From NCBI RefSeq assembly GCF_030344915.1, contig NZ_CP128233.1, forward strand, positions 2,852,001 to 2,916,000: a DNA stretch of 64,000 bases. Direction: 5' to 3'. The position numbers were made by a program, and so were the translations under genes. Position 1 is the stretch's first letter. Every line of letters starts with the position of its first letter. The stretch is from Neopusillimonas aromaticivorans (GTDB lineage Bacteria > Pseudomonadota > Gammaproteobacteria > Burkholderiales > Burkholderiaceae_B). This document shows positions 8,540 through 17,078 of the stretch, piece after piece. Below the pieces are notes generated by a model. That model was given only the letters and a program-made list of their open reading frames with translations, had not been told where the DNA came from and made no database searches.

Positions 8540-10340
8540 TCAAGCGGCCACAGCTTCGTGTTGAGTGGTGGTGAGTGCGCCGGCGTCAACCCAGTGGGCT
8601 GTCGTCTGCGGGTAGGCGGACAGATCCGGCAAGGCCTTGAGCGTGCCGAACACCAAAGCGGTATCGAACTTGCCTTCTTCGGCCCGGATATCCAGGGCGT
8701 CGATGAACCCGCCCCGTGCGCGTGTCTCCAGTACGTCCATTCTGTCAATGGCCACCAGGCGCGTACCCGATAGGTCGGCCAGCACCAGGGCAATGCAGAC
8801 ATCTGCACGCCAGCGCTCAGACTCCGACAGCAGGACATAGGGCCGGTCGTTGGCGTAGATCTCCATTTCGCCGTCGATGACTACCTGCGCCCAGCCAAAG
8901 GCTTGACTGCAGCGTGCCAGTTCGCGGTTGACGGGACCGATGGCGCGGCGCAGTATTTCGGCCGGAATTCCGTCGGGCGAAAGTGCGTCAATTGCCACTT
9001 GCCATGCTTGTGCCGTGGCATGCTGCTCACGCGCCTTGGCGGTGTTTTGTTCAGCCAGCTTGGCGGCCTGTTGCTTCTGACGAAGTTTGTCCAGCCGGGT
9101 GGTGATATCGGTCAATTCACGTTTGAGTGCGTTGATGGTCGATTCGATTTCGCCAACGTCTTCTTCTGTGGCCTTTTCGGGGCCTGCCCCATACGGGCAC
9201 CGGCGGCTTTTGCGGCCTCGATGTCACGGCGGGTGTTATTGACTGCGCTCTGCATCAAGTCGCGGGCGCGAATGGCTTCCGGAAGCTGGGCAGCGGCTTC
9301 GGGGTCGGCCCGGGCGTCCAGTGGACCGTGCGCGGCCTCGTACTGTCTGAACGCAGCCAAAATTCGAGCATCGAGATCTGCTGGAATCGTGAAGCTGTTG
9401 TCGCCCTCGTTGTAAACGTCATCCAGGCAAGCCGCCAAATCATGCACCAGCCCCACCCGGGGCCCGGTACCGGCCATGCCTTCCAAGACTTTGACCTTGT
9501 CCTGCCATTTCAGAAGGTCGCTCTGGTCGTGGTCCAGTTTCTTTTCCAGGCTTTCCAGCTTGGCAAAGGCCTTGGCGTCGGCTTCGGCTTGCTGCTGATA
9601 AGTGGTCCAAGCCTTCCAGCATTGCTCGGCTGCGCCCAAGCGTTGCTGTTCGGTACCGAGTTTGCTTTTCAGCGCTTCGGCCTGGGTGGCCATCTGCTCC
9701 AGTTCTGCGGTGTCAACCTCGGGGGCGGTCGCCGCCCAGTCTTCGGCCTTCTTGTGGCCGTACGTTTCACCGGTGACTGCTTTCCATGCAGCCTTGGCGT
9801 CACGGCACCGTTCCTCGGCATACTTTGCAGCGGCTGGGAAGCCACTGCGCAGCATGGGGGTAACGGCGTTGATAACGTCTTCAGCCAGGCCGCGTTGCTT
9901 CATTGCTTCGACAATGTCTGAAGTCTTGGCGCTGGCACCGGTTACCGTGAACAGCAACTGACGGCGCTCGTCGGCACTGGCCCGGCCAAACAAGGCTGGA
10001 TCCAGGCAGTAGGGCAGGGCGGCTTCGATAGGCTCCCATACGTCCATGGTGAAGTTGTGACGCAGGTCATGCTCACCCTTGGGGGCGGCAAAGGTAGCGG
10101 CACCGCCGTCAAAGTCCACGCCTACGGTACCGGCTTTTTCGCCGTTGTGAACCAGTTGGCCAAAGTCTTTTTCTTGAGCACGCGCTCTGGCATGCCCAGG
10201 AATGCGGCGCGTACGGCTTCGCGGATGCTGCTCTTGCCTGCTGCGTTTGGGCCTGCAAACAGTGTCACCGGCGTGAACACCTCGATATCGGCGGCGGAAA
10301 TGCCCAGGACGTTGCTGATGTTGATGTGGGTGAGTTTCAT
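8540..10340 (-). CDS. SMC/RecF-like phage ATPase (two frameshifts)
   Basis: An ABC-type DNA-repair-like ATPase of ~600 residues. The N-terminus has a Walker A (FAGPNAAGKSSIREAV), the middle a long charged coiled coil, and the C-terminus an ABC signature plus Walker B region (LSESERWRAD, LVAIDRMDVLE). Three frames are joined by adding one base at 10168-10172 (T run) and one at 9179-9182 (G run), each restoring continuous family-like sequence. Phage SMC-like ATPases of this type sit beside recombination genes; here it neighbours a RecT-like protein and a Cas4-like nuclease, suggesting a recombination/replication role. Confidence 0.8.
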
Positions 10341-10618
10341 GACAGCACTCCTTTCAGGGCAGCGTTGGCCATGTCGATGATTGGCTGCAGCTTGGAAATC
10401 TCAGCTTCGTACTTGTTTTTCGTGGCACGCAGCAGCGCGATACAGTCTTCTTTATCAAGCATGATCTGAATGCTGCCCACTTCTTCCACATATACATCCG
10501 CCGATACACGAACCGGCCTGCCGTACCCCTTGAACTCGCTGCGCTCAATGGCCTTGTCAATACGACGGGCTGCTTCTTTCAGGGAGCTGACGCGCTCAAT
10601 TGCTTTTTTAATATCCAT
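10337..10618 (-). CDS. Phage hypothetical protein
   Basis: 93 residues: an N-terminal amphipathic helix, a beta segment (VRVSADVYVEEVGSIQIMLD) and a long C-terminal helix. Stop overlaps the start of the SMC-like ATPase (ATGA), so translation is coupled. Unknown function. Confidence 0.6.
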   Translation of the reverse strand: MDIKKAIERVSSLKEAARRIDKAIERSEFKGYGRPVRVSADVYVEEVGSIQIMLDKEDCIALLRATKNKYEAEISKLQPIIDMANAALKGVLS

Positions 10619-10621
10619 TTC

Positions 10622-10918
10622 TCAAATCTCCGCAAAATCGCCATCGGGAACGATGATCACGTCACCGTGGATTTCCCATGTGGCACCGGGGGCGCAGTTC
10701 AGGTGATACAGCCTGGTGGCTTTTTCATTCACGGCTAAACCTTTAACCGCGCCCTCGTCATCAACTAGCATCGTGTGAAGCGGCTCGCCCATGTGGCGAA
10801 GCATCACCACGTCGAGCGTGTCAGCACCGATCATTTGTGCGATGTCGCGAAGTGCGTGGGGCCCTACGAGCACCGTTTCGGTACCGTCAACGCGGATCAG
10901 CTTTCGAGTAATCGACAT
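10622..10918 (-). CDS. DUF3846-like phage protein
   Basis: 98 residues. The LxHMGEPLHTMLVDDEG stretch and VNEKATRLYHLNC followed by HGDVIIVPDGDF match the DUF3846 pattern (a predicted small domain with a conserved N-x-x-A-T-x-L-Y). The ATG at 10918 follows GGAGGG and its A is the last base of the upstream stop. DUF3846 has no established function. Confidence 0.6.
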   Translation of the reverse strand: MSITRKLIRVDGTETVLVGPHALRDIAQMIGADTLDVVMLRHMGEPLHTMLVDDEGAVKGLAVNEKATRLYHLNCAPGATWEIHGDVIIVPDGDFAEI

Positions 10919-11606
10919 CACGCACCCTCCGTGGTGGTGTCGGCGTCTTCACTCTGAGTGCCGCGTTCTTCGTGCCATGTTTTCCAGCCCTTCACCCATT
11001 CGATGCGCAGGGCCCGGCCATCACAGGGCAGTCACTCTCTGGCTTGCCTTCTTCGGCTGCGGTGTACCCGTCATCCCACGCCTGCTGCAGCTCAACCTGC
11101 AGGGGCTGGTGCTCAATGGAAATGATTTCTGCATCAACGATGTCATCACCGCTGCGATCCATGCCGTCGCCGTCTTGGTCGGTGTATTCCTTGCCCAGGT
11201 CCATGCTGCGCTGATCGGACTCGCCCTTGATGTCTTCCATTCCGCCAACGGTTTCTTCAGCATCAGCAATGACGATCAGGCAGGCTTTGCCGACACTGTC
11301 GAACAGGTGATGACGCCCACTGCTGTTCGATGAAATCTTGAACTGCGCTTTGATGCCGTCTTTGCTGGTCACCTGCTCAAGGTCGCCGATGATGGTGGTA
11401 CGGTTTTCGCTGGCGATCAGATGAACGGCCATGCGCACGTTGTATTCGACCCGGGCACGCAGGCGGTTGATGATGTCGTCTTGCTTCTTCTGGGTCATCT
11501 TGATCCAGAGGTCAGGCAGCAGTTTGATTTCTTGCACCAGGGCTTGAAGGATGTCGCGGCCAATCGTGTCAGCGGTCATTTCGCGGATGTCTTTATCTTG
11601 GGTCAT
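10918..11606 (-). CDS. Phage protein with C-terminal Rmf/CrpP-like domain (frameshifted)
   Basis: The N-terminal ~150 residues are helical with SNSSGRHHLFDSVGKA. The C-terminus, once one base is added in the G run 11026-11028, reads QQAWDDGYTAAEEGKPESDC, then PCDGRALRIEWVKGWKTWHE. This is the pattern of ribosome modulation factor/CrpP-like domains: AxxxGxxAxxxG, CPxxxxxxxxxWxxGW. The corrected stop at 10918 overlaps the next start (TGATG), supporting the repair. As written, the protein stops early at 10992 and loses this motif. Role of the domain in phages is unclear. Confidence 0.65.
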
Positions 11607-11608
11607 GC

Positions 11609-11875
11609 TTATTGCTCCGTGGTGTCAGCGGTCAAGCTGGAAAAGAAGGGCTGAAATGACTCCTGCACAATCGCTCTTGCTTCAGCTTCGTTAATTTCAG
11701 AAAACATTTTTTCGGCCTTGTCCCAGCCTTCGTCTGTGTCATCCCAGGTCAAGCCAAAAGAGCACACGCCTAAGCCATTGGGCTTGCACGAGAATCGAAT
11801 GCACGGATTACCGTTGTCATCTGCTTGGTGCACAACCAGCACTTGGCCGGTTGTGCCGAAGAGCTTCGCAAACAT
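11609..11875 (-). CDS. Phage hypothetical protein
   Basis: 88 residues, beta-rich first half (GQVLVVHQADDNGNPCIRFS) and an acidic helical second half ending in FSEINEAEARAIVQ. Lies between the RecT-like gene and the Rmf-domain gene, a few bases from each. No function recognised. Confidence 0.6.
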   Translation of the reverse strand: MFAKLFGTTGQVLVVHQADDNGNPCIRFSCKPNGLGVCSFGLTWDDTDEGWDKAEKMFSEINEAEARAIVQESFQPFFSSLTADTTEQ

Positions 11876-11878
11876 GGC

Positions 11879-12996
11879 TTACTCCATATCGGGCGCAGCG
11901 CGGCGCGTGCGGGTTGTGGTGGTTTGCTGCTCGGGCGTGTGCACGACGCCATCCAGTTCATCCAGGCGCTTGCGGTAGGCCGATTGCAGGGCGTCGTGGT
12001 GTTCGGGGGCGCAGTCCTGGATGCTGTCGGCAGCAATGGCCAGGACGTCGTGATCTTTCGCGGACAGGATCGAGGCCTGTATTTTTTCGGCGTCGAGGTA
12101 GGCTGCGGATTCGTCAGCGGTTTGCGTTGGCGTTTGTGGCTGGCCAGCTTCTTCTGTGGTTGCTACATCGGTTACCTGCTCCGGCTCGGGGCGGGGCGGC
12201 GCGTGCGCGGTGCTGTTTGACTGGCTGGTGTCTCGCGCAACGTCTCAGCTTCGACCTGAAGAACGCCTTCTGCATTAGGGGTTACGTCGATGGTGTCGTG
12301 GACTTCTTCGGTTGTCTGCAGGCCCATCAGCAATTCAGGGGCATACAGCTTGCCGAAAAAACTGGCGGTTCGGTACCGCAGCATGACGTCAGGCATGGTT
12401 TGCCACTTGCTGCCGTTTTTGGTGAACCAGCCTTCCTTCACGGCCAGCTCAATCGACACGGCGGGTGACTCCAGGCGCTCACCCGTTTCCTTTTCGATGA
12501 CCCAGGCAACGCATACCTTGTCTTCGATTTCGATGGTGTTGCGTACCTCTTGGCGCTTCTGGTTTTCCCACGAGAAAGTGATGTACTCGACCTTCTTTTT
12601 GCCCAGGCTCTTGATATCGAAGCGCAGCGGTGAGAACCGGCCACACCCATTGATTGCGGCAATGATCCATTGGGATGACCAGGATGGGCGGCCTTCGACG
12701 ATGTACAGGTTCTGCATCACCATCAATGGATCCGCCCCCATGCGCTGGGCCATATTCAGGGCCACGACGCTGTTGGCCAGGGCGTTAGGGTTTTGGCGCG
12801 TGTCGGTGATTTCGCCGTAGCGGTTGGTTTTATGGATTTCGGCGCGATAGGCTGCGGGCACCAGCGTGCTGGACGCCAATAGCTTGGCGGCGCGTTGCAT
12901 GAGTTCAAAGCTTTCCAAGTTGCCAAAGCCCATGGCAATGTCAGTGCGTGGGGCAGGCTGGCGTAAGTGCTGGACGGTGGTTGCGGGTGCATTCAT
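11879..12996 (-). CDS. RecT-like phage recombination protein (frameshifted near C-terminus)
   Basis: Likely single-strand annealing protein for phage recombination. Residues ~45-110 contain ANSVVALNMAQRMGADPLMV, then MQNLYIVEGRPSWSSQWIIA, a block resembling RecT-type recombinases (nucleic-acid binding, lipid-like G-x-x-P-x-x turn). It is adjacent to a RecB/Cas4-like nuclease, as annealing proteins usually are. A one-base loss in the G runs 12188-12196 truncates it; repaired, an acidic linker and C-terminal helix (AAYLDAEKIQASILSAKDHD) extend it to ~370 residues, ending just before the next start. The RecT assignment is from pattern memory; it could be an uncharacterised but related family. 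Confidence 0.6.
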
Positions 12997-13001
12997 AAGA
13001 G

Positions 13002-13810
13002 TCAATCCTCGTGGTAGATACAAGTTGCCCAACGGCTGCAATATTTCTCGCTGCAAATCGGGCTTTGGGGGTTAGGGGGAATAAGCCGGTACGAAACATT
13101 TCGGCGGCGTGCTGGATCAGGCCGGGCGTGTCGTCGGTACCGACCATGACGCGGCGGGCGTCGAAGATCGGGCTGACGGCAACCTCATTACGCCCGGCTG
13201 TGGACAGGGCAATGATCTGTGCGCCCTCGGTTCGGATGCCGCGTGTTTGCTCGTACATGAGTTGATAGGTGCCGGTCTGGGCACTGCGGCCCTTCATCTG
13301 GGCAACGCCTTTGGAGACGACCCGGCTGCCGGTCTTTACGTCGGGGATGACGACGCCGGTACCGTGGTTGGCGACACGCGCCCGGTCCATTGAGCCGGTC
13401 AGTCGGATGACAATGCCGCCCCCGCAGTCGATTTCCATGGGATCGAGTTTGGTTTCGACTTCCAGATAATCGAACTGGGGCGCGATTTCGGTGCAGTAGC
13501 GAACGTGCAGCGCCAGGCCGATCTGCTCGGCTTCGCGCAGGCTGATGCCGTCTTGACGATAGTCCACTTCATATTCAGGGTGATGCAGAGACAGGACCAA
13601 CTCGTTGGCGGCTTCGTCAATTGTCAAGTTGCTGCCATCGATGCGTGCCTGGTCATAGGCTGCGGTACCGGCGTGCACGCTGGTGCCGAGCAGGGCACGC
13701 ATGCCTGCAGGTTTGCGGATTTTGAGCAGGTGCTCGCCTTCCCAACGGTAGGCACAATCAAACAGGCTGCCCCAGCTGCTGGCGCGAACGGTGTAGACGG
13801 ATGGGGTCAT
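13002..13810 (-). CDS. PD-(D/E)XK Fe-S exonuclease, Cas4/RecB-like (frameshifted)
   Basis: Phage nuclease expected to resect DNA for the neighbouring annealing protein. An N-terminal Cys (SLFDCAYRWEGEHLL) and the catalytic core with VIPDVKTGSR (D-x-K) are followed, after adding one base to the G run 13075-13079, by CSEKYCSRWATCIYHED. This C-terminal CxxxxxC-type cluster, together with the N-terminal Cys, could hold a 4Fe-4S cluster, the Cas4/AddB hallmark. The repaired gene is ~269 residues and ends just before the downstream start. As written the Cys cluster is lost in another frame. Confidence 0.78.
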
Positions 13811-14010
13811 GGCTGGCCTCTCTGCATCTTCGCAATCACCGCCTCGCGCTCGTTGGCGCGCGTGATGCCTTCGCCGTCGCAGCCGTCATCAGCATTCATT
13901 TCTGCCCAGATCCGTTTTTGATTCGGCGTCATCACGGCCAATGCGTTGCGAATGATCTTGTGTGCGTGCTGCAGTTCGACCAGCAATTCGCGAGTGTGGT
14001 TATGTTCCAT
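13807..14010 (-). CDS. Phage hypothetical small protein
   Basis: 67 residues, two predicted helices (HTRELLVELQHAHKIIRNAL; TRANEREAVIAKMQ) separated by an acidic turn. The start at 14010 follows GGTGGTG. It overlaps the nuclease start by four bases. Unknown function. Confidence 0.55.
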   Translation of the reverse strand: MEHNHTRELLVELQHAHKIIRNALAVMTPNQKRIWAEMNADDGCDGEGITRANEREAVIAKMQRGQP

Positions 14011-14012
14011 GA

Positions 14013-14300
14013 TCACCACCCCACAACAGCAAACGACAGAACGCTGACAACCAGCGAAATCACCAGCAGAGCCTCACCGCCCAACGAGTCGGATACTTCA
14101 CCGGTCGGCGGCGTATGAATCGCTGGCATCAGTTCGATCTGTTGGCCAGGGAAACGCCCTGAACCGATTGCAACCTTGGGTTGCACGGGTTTGCACGACC
14201 CTTTCAGAGGCTTGCGTGCGTATGCAGGGATTTCGAGGTCCTGCCGGTCATACCGTTCAGCGCGGCGACGGGCCAGGATGTAGTGGGGGTTGATCAGCAT
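14013..14300 (-). CDS. First gene of leftward operon: basic protein with C-terminal membrane anchor
   Basis: 95 residues: a basic, Tyr-rich N-terminus (YILARRRAERYDRQ) and a single C-terminal hydrophobic stretch (EALLVISLVVSVLSFAVVGW), so probably tail-anchored in the inner membrane. GGAGC precedes the ATG. It is the first gene after operators OL1/OL2, so it would be the first leftward early product. Function not recognised. Confidence 0.55.
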   Translation of the reverse strand: MLINPHYILARRRAERYDRQDLEIPAYARKPLKGSCKPVQPKVAIGSGRFPGQQIELMPAIHTPPTGEVSDSLGGEALLVISLVVSVLSFAVVGW

Positions 14301-14332
14301 GATTTGCTCCTTTTGGCATTTCGCGGCTTACG

Positions 14333-14354
14333 TTCTAGCAATATGGTGCTAGAT
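14333..14354. promoter_or_regulatory. Putative phage repressor operator OL1
   Basis: TTCTAGC-N8-GCTAGAT: one mismatch from the perfect palindrome at 17125-17146 and with the same 8-bp spacer. It lies 33 bp upstream of the first leftward gene, where a repressor would block the early leftward promoter. Confidence 0.75.
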
Positions 14355-14374
14355 TGAAGGCAGGCAAAATCTTT

Positions 14375-14396
14375 GTCAAGCATTTAAGTGCTAGAT
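14375..14396. promoter_or_regulatory. Putative operator OL2 (weaker match)
   Basis: GTCAAGC-N8-GCTAGAT, two mismatches in the left arm, same geometry as OL1. It overlaps an 11-bp inverted repeat (CAAGCATTTAA at 14378-14388, TTAAATGCTTG at 14406-14416). Supports a multi-operator left control region. Confidence 0.5.
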
Positions 14397-14669
14397 TGTT
14401 GGCGTTTAAATGCTTGTGGGCAGATGGCCTGACGCCGAGGAAGCTTCAATCCAGCGCTACTGGCTTATGTGGGATTAGGGGAGGGCGTCACGGCTGGGGC
14501 CGTGGTGCTAGTGTTGTGGCCGCTCAGGGGTAGGGGCTACCCTGTTGGTGTCTATTCCCAAATTGCAACAACGCTGGCTTCGTGATTTGGTCGGGTGCTA
14601 TCATGAAGGGCTTGGCAGCCAGCAATTTTGCTGGTAACGAACGTCAGTCAGCTTTTAAGGGAGGTGCTT
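14397..14669. other. Immunity-region intergenic spacer
   Basis: No convincing ORF. It contains the right arm of the 14378-14416 inverted repeat, G-rich stretches and the leader of the Panacea gene, with GGGAGG at 14660. A promoter for the rightward cargo genes must lie here or in the OL region, but I cannot point to certain -35/-10 boxes. Confidence 0.5.
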
Positions 14670-15140
14670 ATGTACGATGTTCTGAACGTCGCCGACGCTA
14701 TCCTTAAAGTGGCCAAAAAACATGGCCAGTCGTTAACGCCGATGCAGCTGATGAAGCTGACATACATTGCTCACGGATGGAGCTTGGGGATTCGAGATAA
14801 AGACCTTTTCTCCAACCGCATAGAAGCGTGGCGTTACGGGCCGGTAATTCCTGATTTGTACCAGGCGACGAAGTCTTACGGCAGAAATCCAATACCTCAT
14901 TCCGCGATTGGTGACCCGGATGATCAGCAGATCGCGCCTGACGATCTGGCGTTTATCGAGGATGTGCTCGCCAAATACGGCCATTTGGACGGCATTGCTC
15001 TGTCTTATCTGACACACCAACGTGGGACGCCTTGGGATCAGGTCTACAGAGATGGGTGGAACAGTCCTGAGATTCCGGACGAATTGATTCGCCAGCACTA
15101 CAGGGAACTGTTTGATGCAAGACGAGCAGTCGCGGTCTGA
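14670..15140 (+). CDS. Panacea-domain (DUF4065/SocA-like) protein, putative antitoxin
   Basis: 156 residues. Nearly the whole protein is a Panacea domain: VADAILKVAKKHGQSLTPMQ, LMKLTYIAHGWSL, then EAWRYGPVIPDLYQATKSYG, the L-x-K-L-x-Y and W-x-x-G-P-V motifs of the family. Panacea domains are known as promiscuous antitoxins and also occur in the proteolysis adaptor SocA. GGGAGG precedes the ATG at 14670; the longer frame to 14628 lacks support. It overlaps a membrane-protein gene by 26 bp, so the pair is probably one operon expressed from the immunity region. Antitoxin function is inferred from family and context. Confidence 0.75.
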   Translation: MYDVLNVADAILKVAKKHGQSLTPMQLMKLTYIAHGWSLGIRDKDLFSNRIEAWRYGPVIPDLYQATKSYGRNPIPHSAIGDPDDQQIAPDDLAFIEDVLAKYGHLDGIALSYLTHQRGTPWDQVYRDGWNSPEIPDELIRQHYRELFDARRAVAV

Positions 15141-15486
15141 TGATATTTCTGTTCCAGCACCAGAGCTGGGCAAGCCTACCTGGGCTGATACTCGTACCGC
15201 CCAAGAGGAAGAAAGAAGCTGGCCTGAGCTTGGCGACGTAAAAAAGAGCAATGACCTGCGGTGGCTGAAGGTTTATGGCTGGATCGTAGTCGCGATTACG
15301 GTAACCTTTACGTCGATCTTTCTGGCCAGCTTGGTGATTTGGGCGTTGCACTATATGCTGCCACCTTCTTTGACGTGGCTCTCTGAACAGCAGCTGGGCA
15401 AGATGCAGTCGGTTTTGTTCAGCGGTGGGATGGGTGCGGTGATTTCATCTGTGATCAGGCATCAGTTGGGCAAGTTGAAGACGTAG
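15115..15486 (+). CDS. Membrane protein paired with Panacea protein, putative toxin
   Basis: 123 residues: a hydrophilic acidic N-terminus (~45 residues), one strong transmembrane helix (YGWIVVAITVTFTSIFLASL running into VIWAL) and a second weaker hydrophobic part (VLFSGGMGAVISSVI). The start lies inside the end of the Panacea gene, implying coupled translation. Some known Panacea-linked toxins are membrane proteins that disturb the membrane; this fits that architecture but I recognise no specific toxin family. It could equally be a superinfection-exclusion protein. Confidence 0.6.
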   Translation: MQDEQSRSDDISVPAPELGKPTWADTRTAQEEERSWPELGDVKKSNDLRWLKVYGWIVVAITVTFTSIFLASLVIWALHYMLPPSLTWLSEQQLGKMQSVLFSGGMGAVISSVIRHQLGKLKT

Positions 15487-15497
15487 GAGCGTTAGAG

Positions 15498-15532
15498 GTT
15501 TTGCAAAACCAATCCCGCCGGGGGGCGGGTTT
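15498..15532. terminator. Hairpins between convergent cargo genes
   Basis: A palindrome GGTTTTGCAAAACC (15498-15511) is followed by CCCGCC-GGGG-GGCGGG with TTT after it. It lies between the convergent membrane-protein gene and the minus-strand gene 15544-16479, so it probably terminates rightward transcription. Confidence 0.55.
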
Positions 15533-15543
15533 GGTGCGGAGGT

Positions 15544-16479
15544 TTATTCGTGCTCAAACGTCATTGGTAACTGTACGCCCGCTCGGCGATGCTCTTGAAC
15601 TTTCAGAACTATGTATTCGGTTTTCATTGTTTCGCCGGACAGGGACTGAACACGTCTCAAACGGGCCTTCAAAATATCACCGCGAGCAAAGGGCTCGTTG
15701 CTTTGCACCTTGTTGAGGAAGTCTACATCTTCGACTTGGGCGTAGAACGTGCTATTTCCATCCGAGAAGCGCCACTTGTTATCCTCACGGAAAGCCACAT
15801 TAACAAGCTGTAAATTCATTTCTACTTCGTCTTCTGCGAGCATTTCAGGCTGTTCGTCAGGTGCCGAGAAATAGCGCAATTCATGTTTTGAGATGGTAAA
15901 AAATCGCTCAGATTGCTGTTGGTTCGTTACAGCGAATTCATCTATGCCTTCTCGCTCGACTGGCTTCAGAACGTCCTCTAACGCCTTTCTGAGTCTTGCC
16001 TGGCGAAATAATGCGATAACTTTAGCTTCAACATCAACCGCCTCATCATCAAGAACAACGCGCACGTTACCGTTGTCGAGCAGAACAACCTTATTTATTT
16101 TTCTATTTTTTAACCACTTCAAAAAGCGGAAAAGGTTGTTAATTGTTGCGCCTGTGAATGCGGTTGCGCCGCTTATCAGTCCAATCCACTCAAGCAGATT
16201 TTTAGCATTTGCTACATTCTCAGACGAGAAGGCAAGATGGATCTGCTGTATCAAAGACTGAGTCACATCAAGCTCAATGCCAAAACATCCCGTCTTAAAC
16301 GAGGCCTTGACCTGAACGCTGACTTGCGCTCTACCATCATTGATAGCAGCGTTTGCTTCTTCCAGCACCTGCCCTAACGCCAAAAGCGCTGGCGCCAAGT
16401 CTCGAACATTCATTTCGTGATTGGCGAGCGCTGGGCCATCGTACAGTACATGGAAAGTTGCTTTGCTCATGTCTGGCAT
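15544..16479 (-). CDS. Conserved unknown protein in rex-like position
   Basis: About 311 residues from MPDMSKATFHVLYDGPAL. The N-terminal part (HEMNVRDLAPALLALGQVLE, VQVKASFKTGCFGIELDV) reads like a family I have seen annotated only as hypothetical in proteobacteria. A hydrophobic stretch (LLEWIGLISGATAFTGATIN) may span the membrane, followed by a charged C-terminal beta-rich half. It is downstream of, and codirectional with, the repressor gene, so it is likely expressed in the lysogen, as lambda rexAB is. No clear Shine-Dalgarno decides among the starts at 16521, 16479 and 16470. Possible exclusion or defence role by position only. Confidence 0.55.
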   Translation of the reverse strand: MPDMSKATFHVLYDGPALANHEMNVRDLAPALLALGQVLEEANAAINDGRAQVSVQVKASFKTGCFGIELDVTQSLIQQIHLAFSSENVANAKNLLEWIGLISGATAFTGATINNLFRFLKWLKNRKINKVVLLDNGNVRVVLDDEAVDVEAKVIALFRQARLRKALEDVLKPVEREGIDEFAVTNQQQSERFFTISKHELRYFSAPDEQPEMLAEDEVEMNLQLVNVAFREDNKWRFSDGNSTFYAQVEDVDFLNKVQSNEPFARGDILKARLRRVQSLSGETMKTEYIVLKVQEHRRAGVQLPMTFEHE

Positions 16480-16632
16480 TGTAGTTGAGTCAATGTTCGG
16501 TTGCGTTGGTTTTAGGGGCATTGTTCATTAGCCTTAAGAAGAATAGATTTCTTCTGCCTGCACGTTGTTTACTTGGTTATGTGATTTTGATTGCAACATC
16601 AAGTCTCACCTTTCTCACTCTGTAACACTCAC

Positions 16633-16708
16633 CTCAAAAAACGCCGTCTGACCAGACCAGGCGCAGCTTAGGCTGCGGCTTGGTCTTATTGGTTGACGGC
16701 TTTTTGAG
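16633..16708. terminator. Nested inverted repeat at repressor 3' end
   Basis: Outer arms CTCAAAAAACGCCGTC (16633-16648) and GACGGCTTTTTGAG (16695-16708) enclose inner arms AGACCA/TGGTCT with CGCAGC/GCTGCG (16654-16686). On the minus strand the inner hairpin is followed by GGCGTTTTTT, a good terminator for the repressor. It would insulate, perhaps partly, the downstream unknown gene. Confidence 0.6.
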
Positions 16709-17078
16709 AAATCCCGGCGGTGCTTATAGCCTCCGCCAGGCGACCCTCTATGTAAGCTTTGTCAAGTTCGGAAAGACTGTTCACTGACCGGATATCAATG
16801 CGCTGAAACGGCCAATCTTGAGCGTCAGACTTGTTGCCGGGTAACGGCGGTGGGTTCTTTGGGTCAAGATCCGGGACAAAGAGATGCCAAACCTCAAGGC
16901 GGAAAAACTTAGCGATGTTTTCCAACGCTTCAAGAGTCGGGTTTCCCGTGCCGTACTTGATCCGTCCTAATGAGCCATCTGCAACGCCAATCTTTCTTGA
17001 CAGAGATAGTCGCGACTCGTCCCGCGTAGCCAGTAGGCGCGTAAGGTTATCAGCAAGTATTTTTCTATTGTCTAGCAT
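16686..17078 (-). CDS. Phage repressor, XRE-type (CI-like)
   Basis: 130 residues. N-terminal helix-turn-helix ADNLTRLLATRDESRLSLSR then KIGVADGSLGRIKYGTGNPT, the canonical HTH_3 fold, then a short C-terminal oligomerisation part (ALENIAKFFRLEVWHLF ends the DNA-binding domain). It lacks a LexA-like peptidase domain, so induction would not be by classical RecA cleavage. Divergent from a Cro-like gene across a region with two strong and one weak operator, and its own start codon overlaps the weak one, suggesting autoregulation. Confidence 0.85.
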   Translation of the reverse strand: MLDNRKILADNLTRLLATRDESRLSLSRKIGVADGSLGRIKYGTGNPTLEALENIAKFFRLEVWHLFVPDLDPKNPPPLPGNKSDAQDWPFQRIDIRSVNSLSELDKAYIEGRLAEAISTAGISQKAVNQ

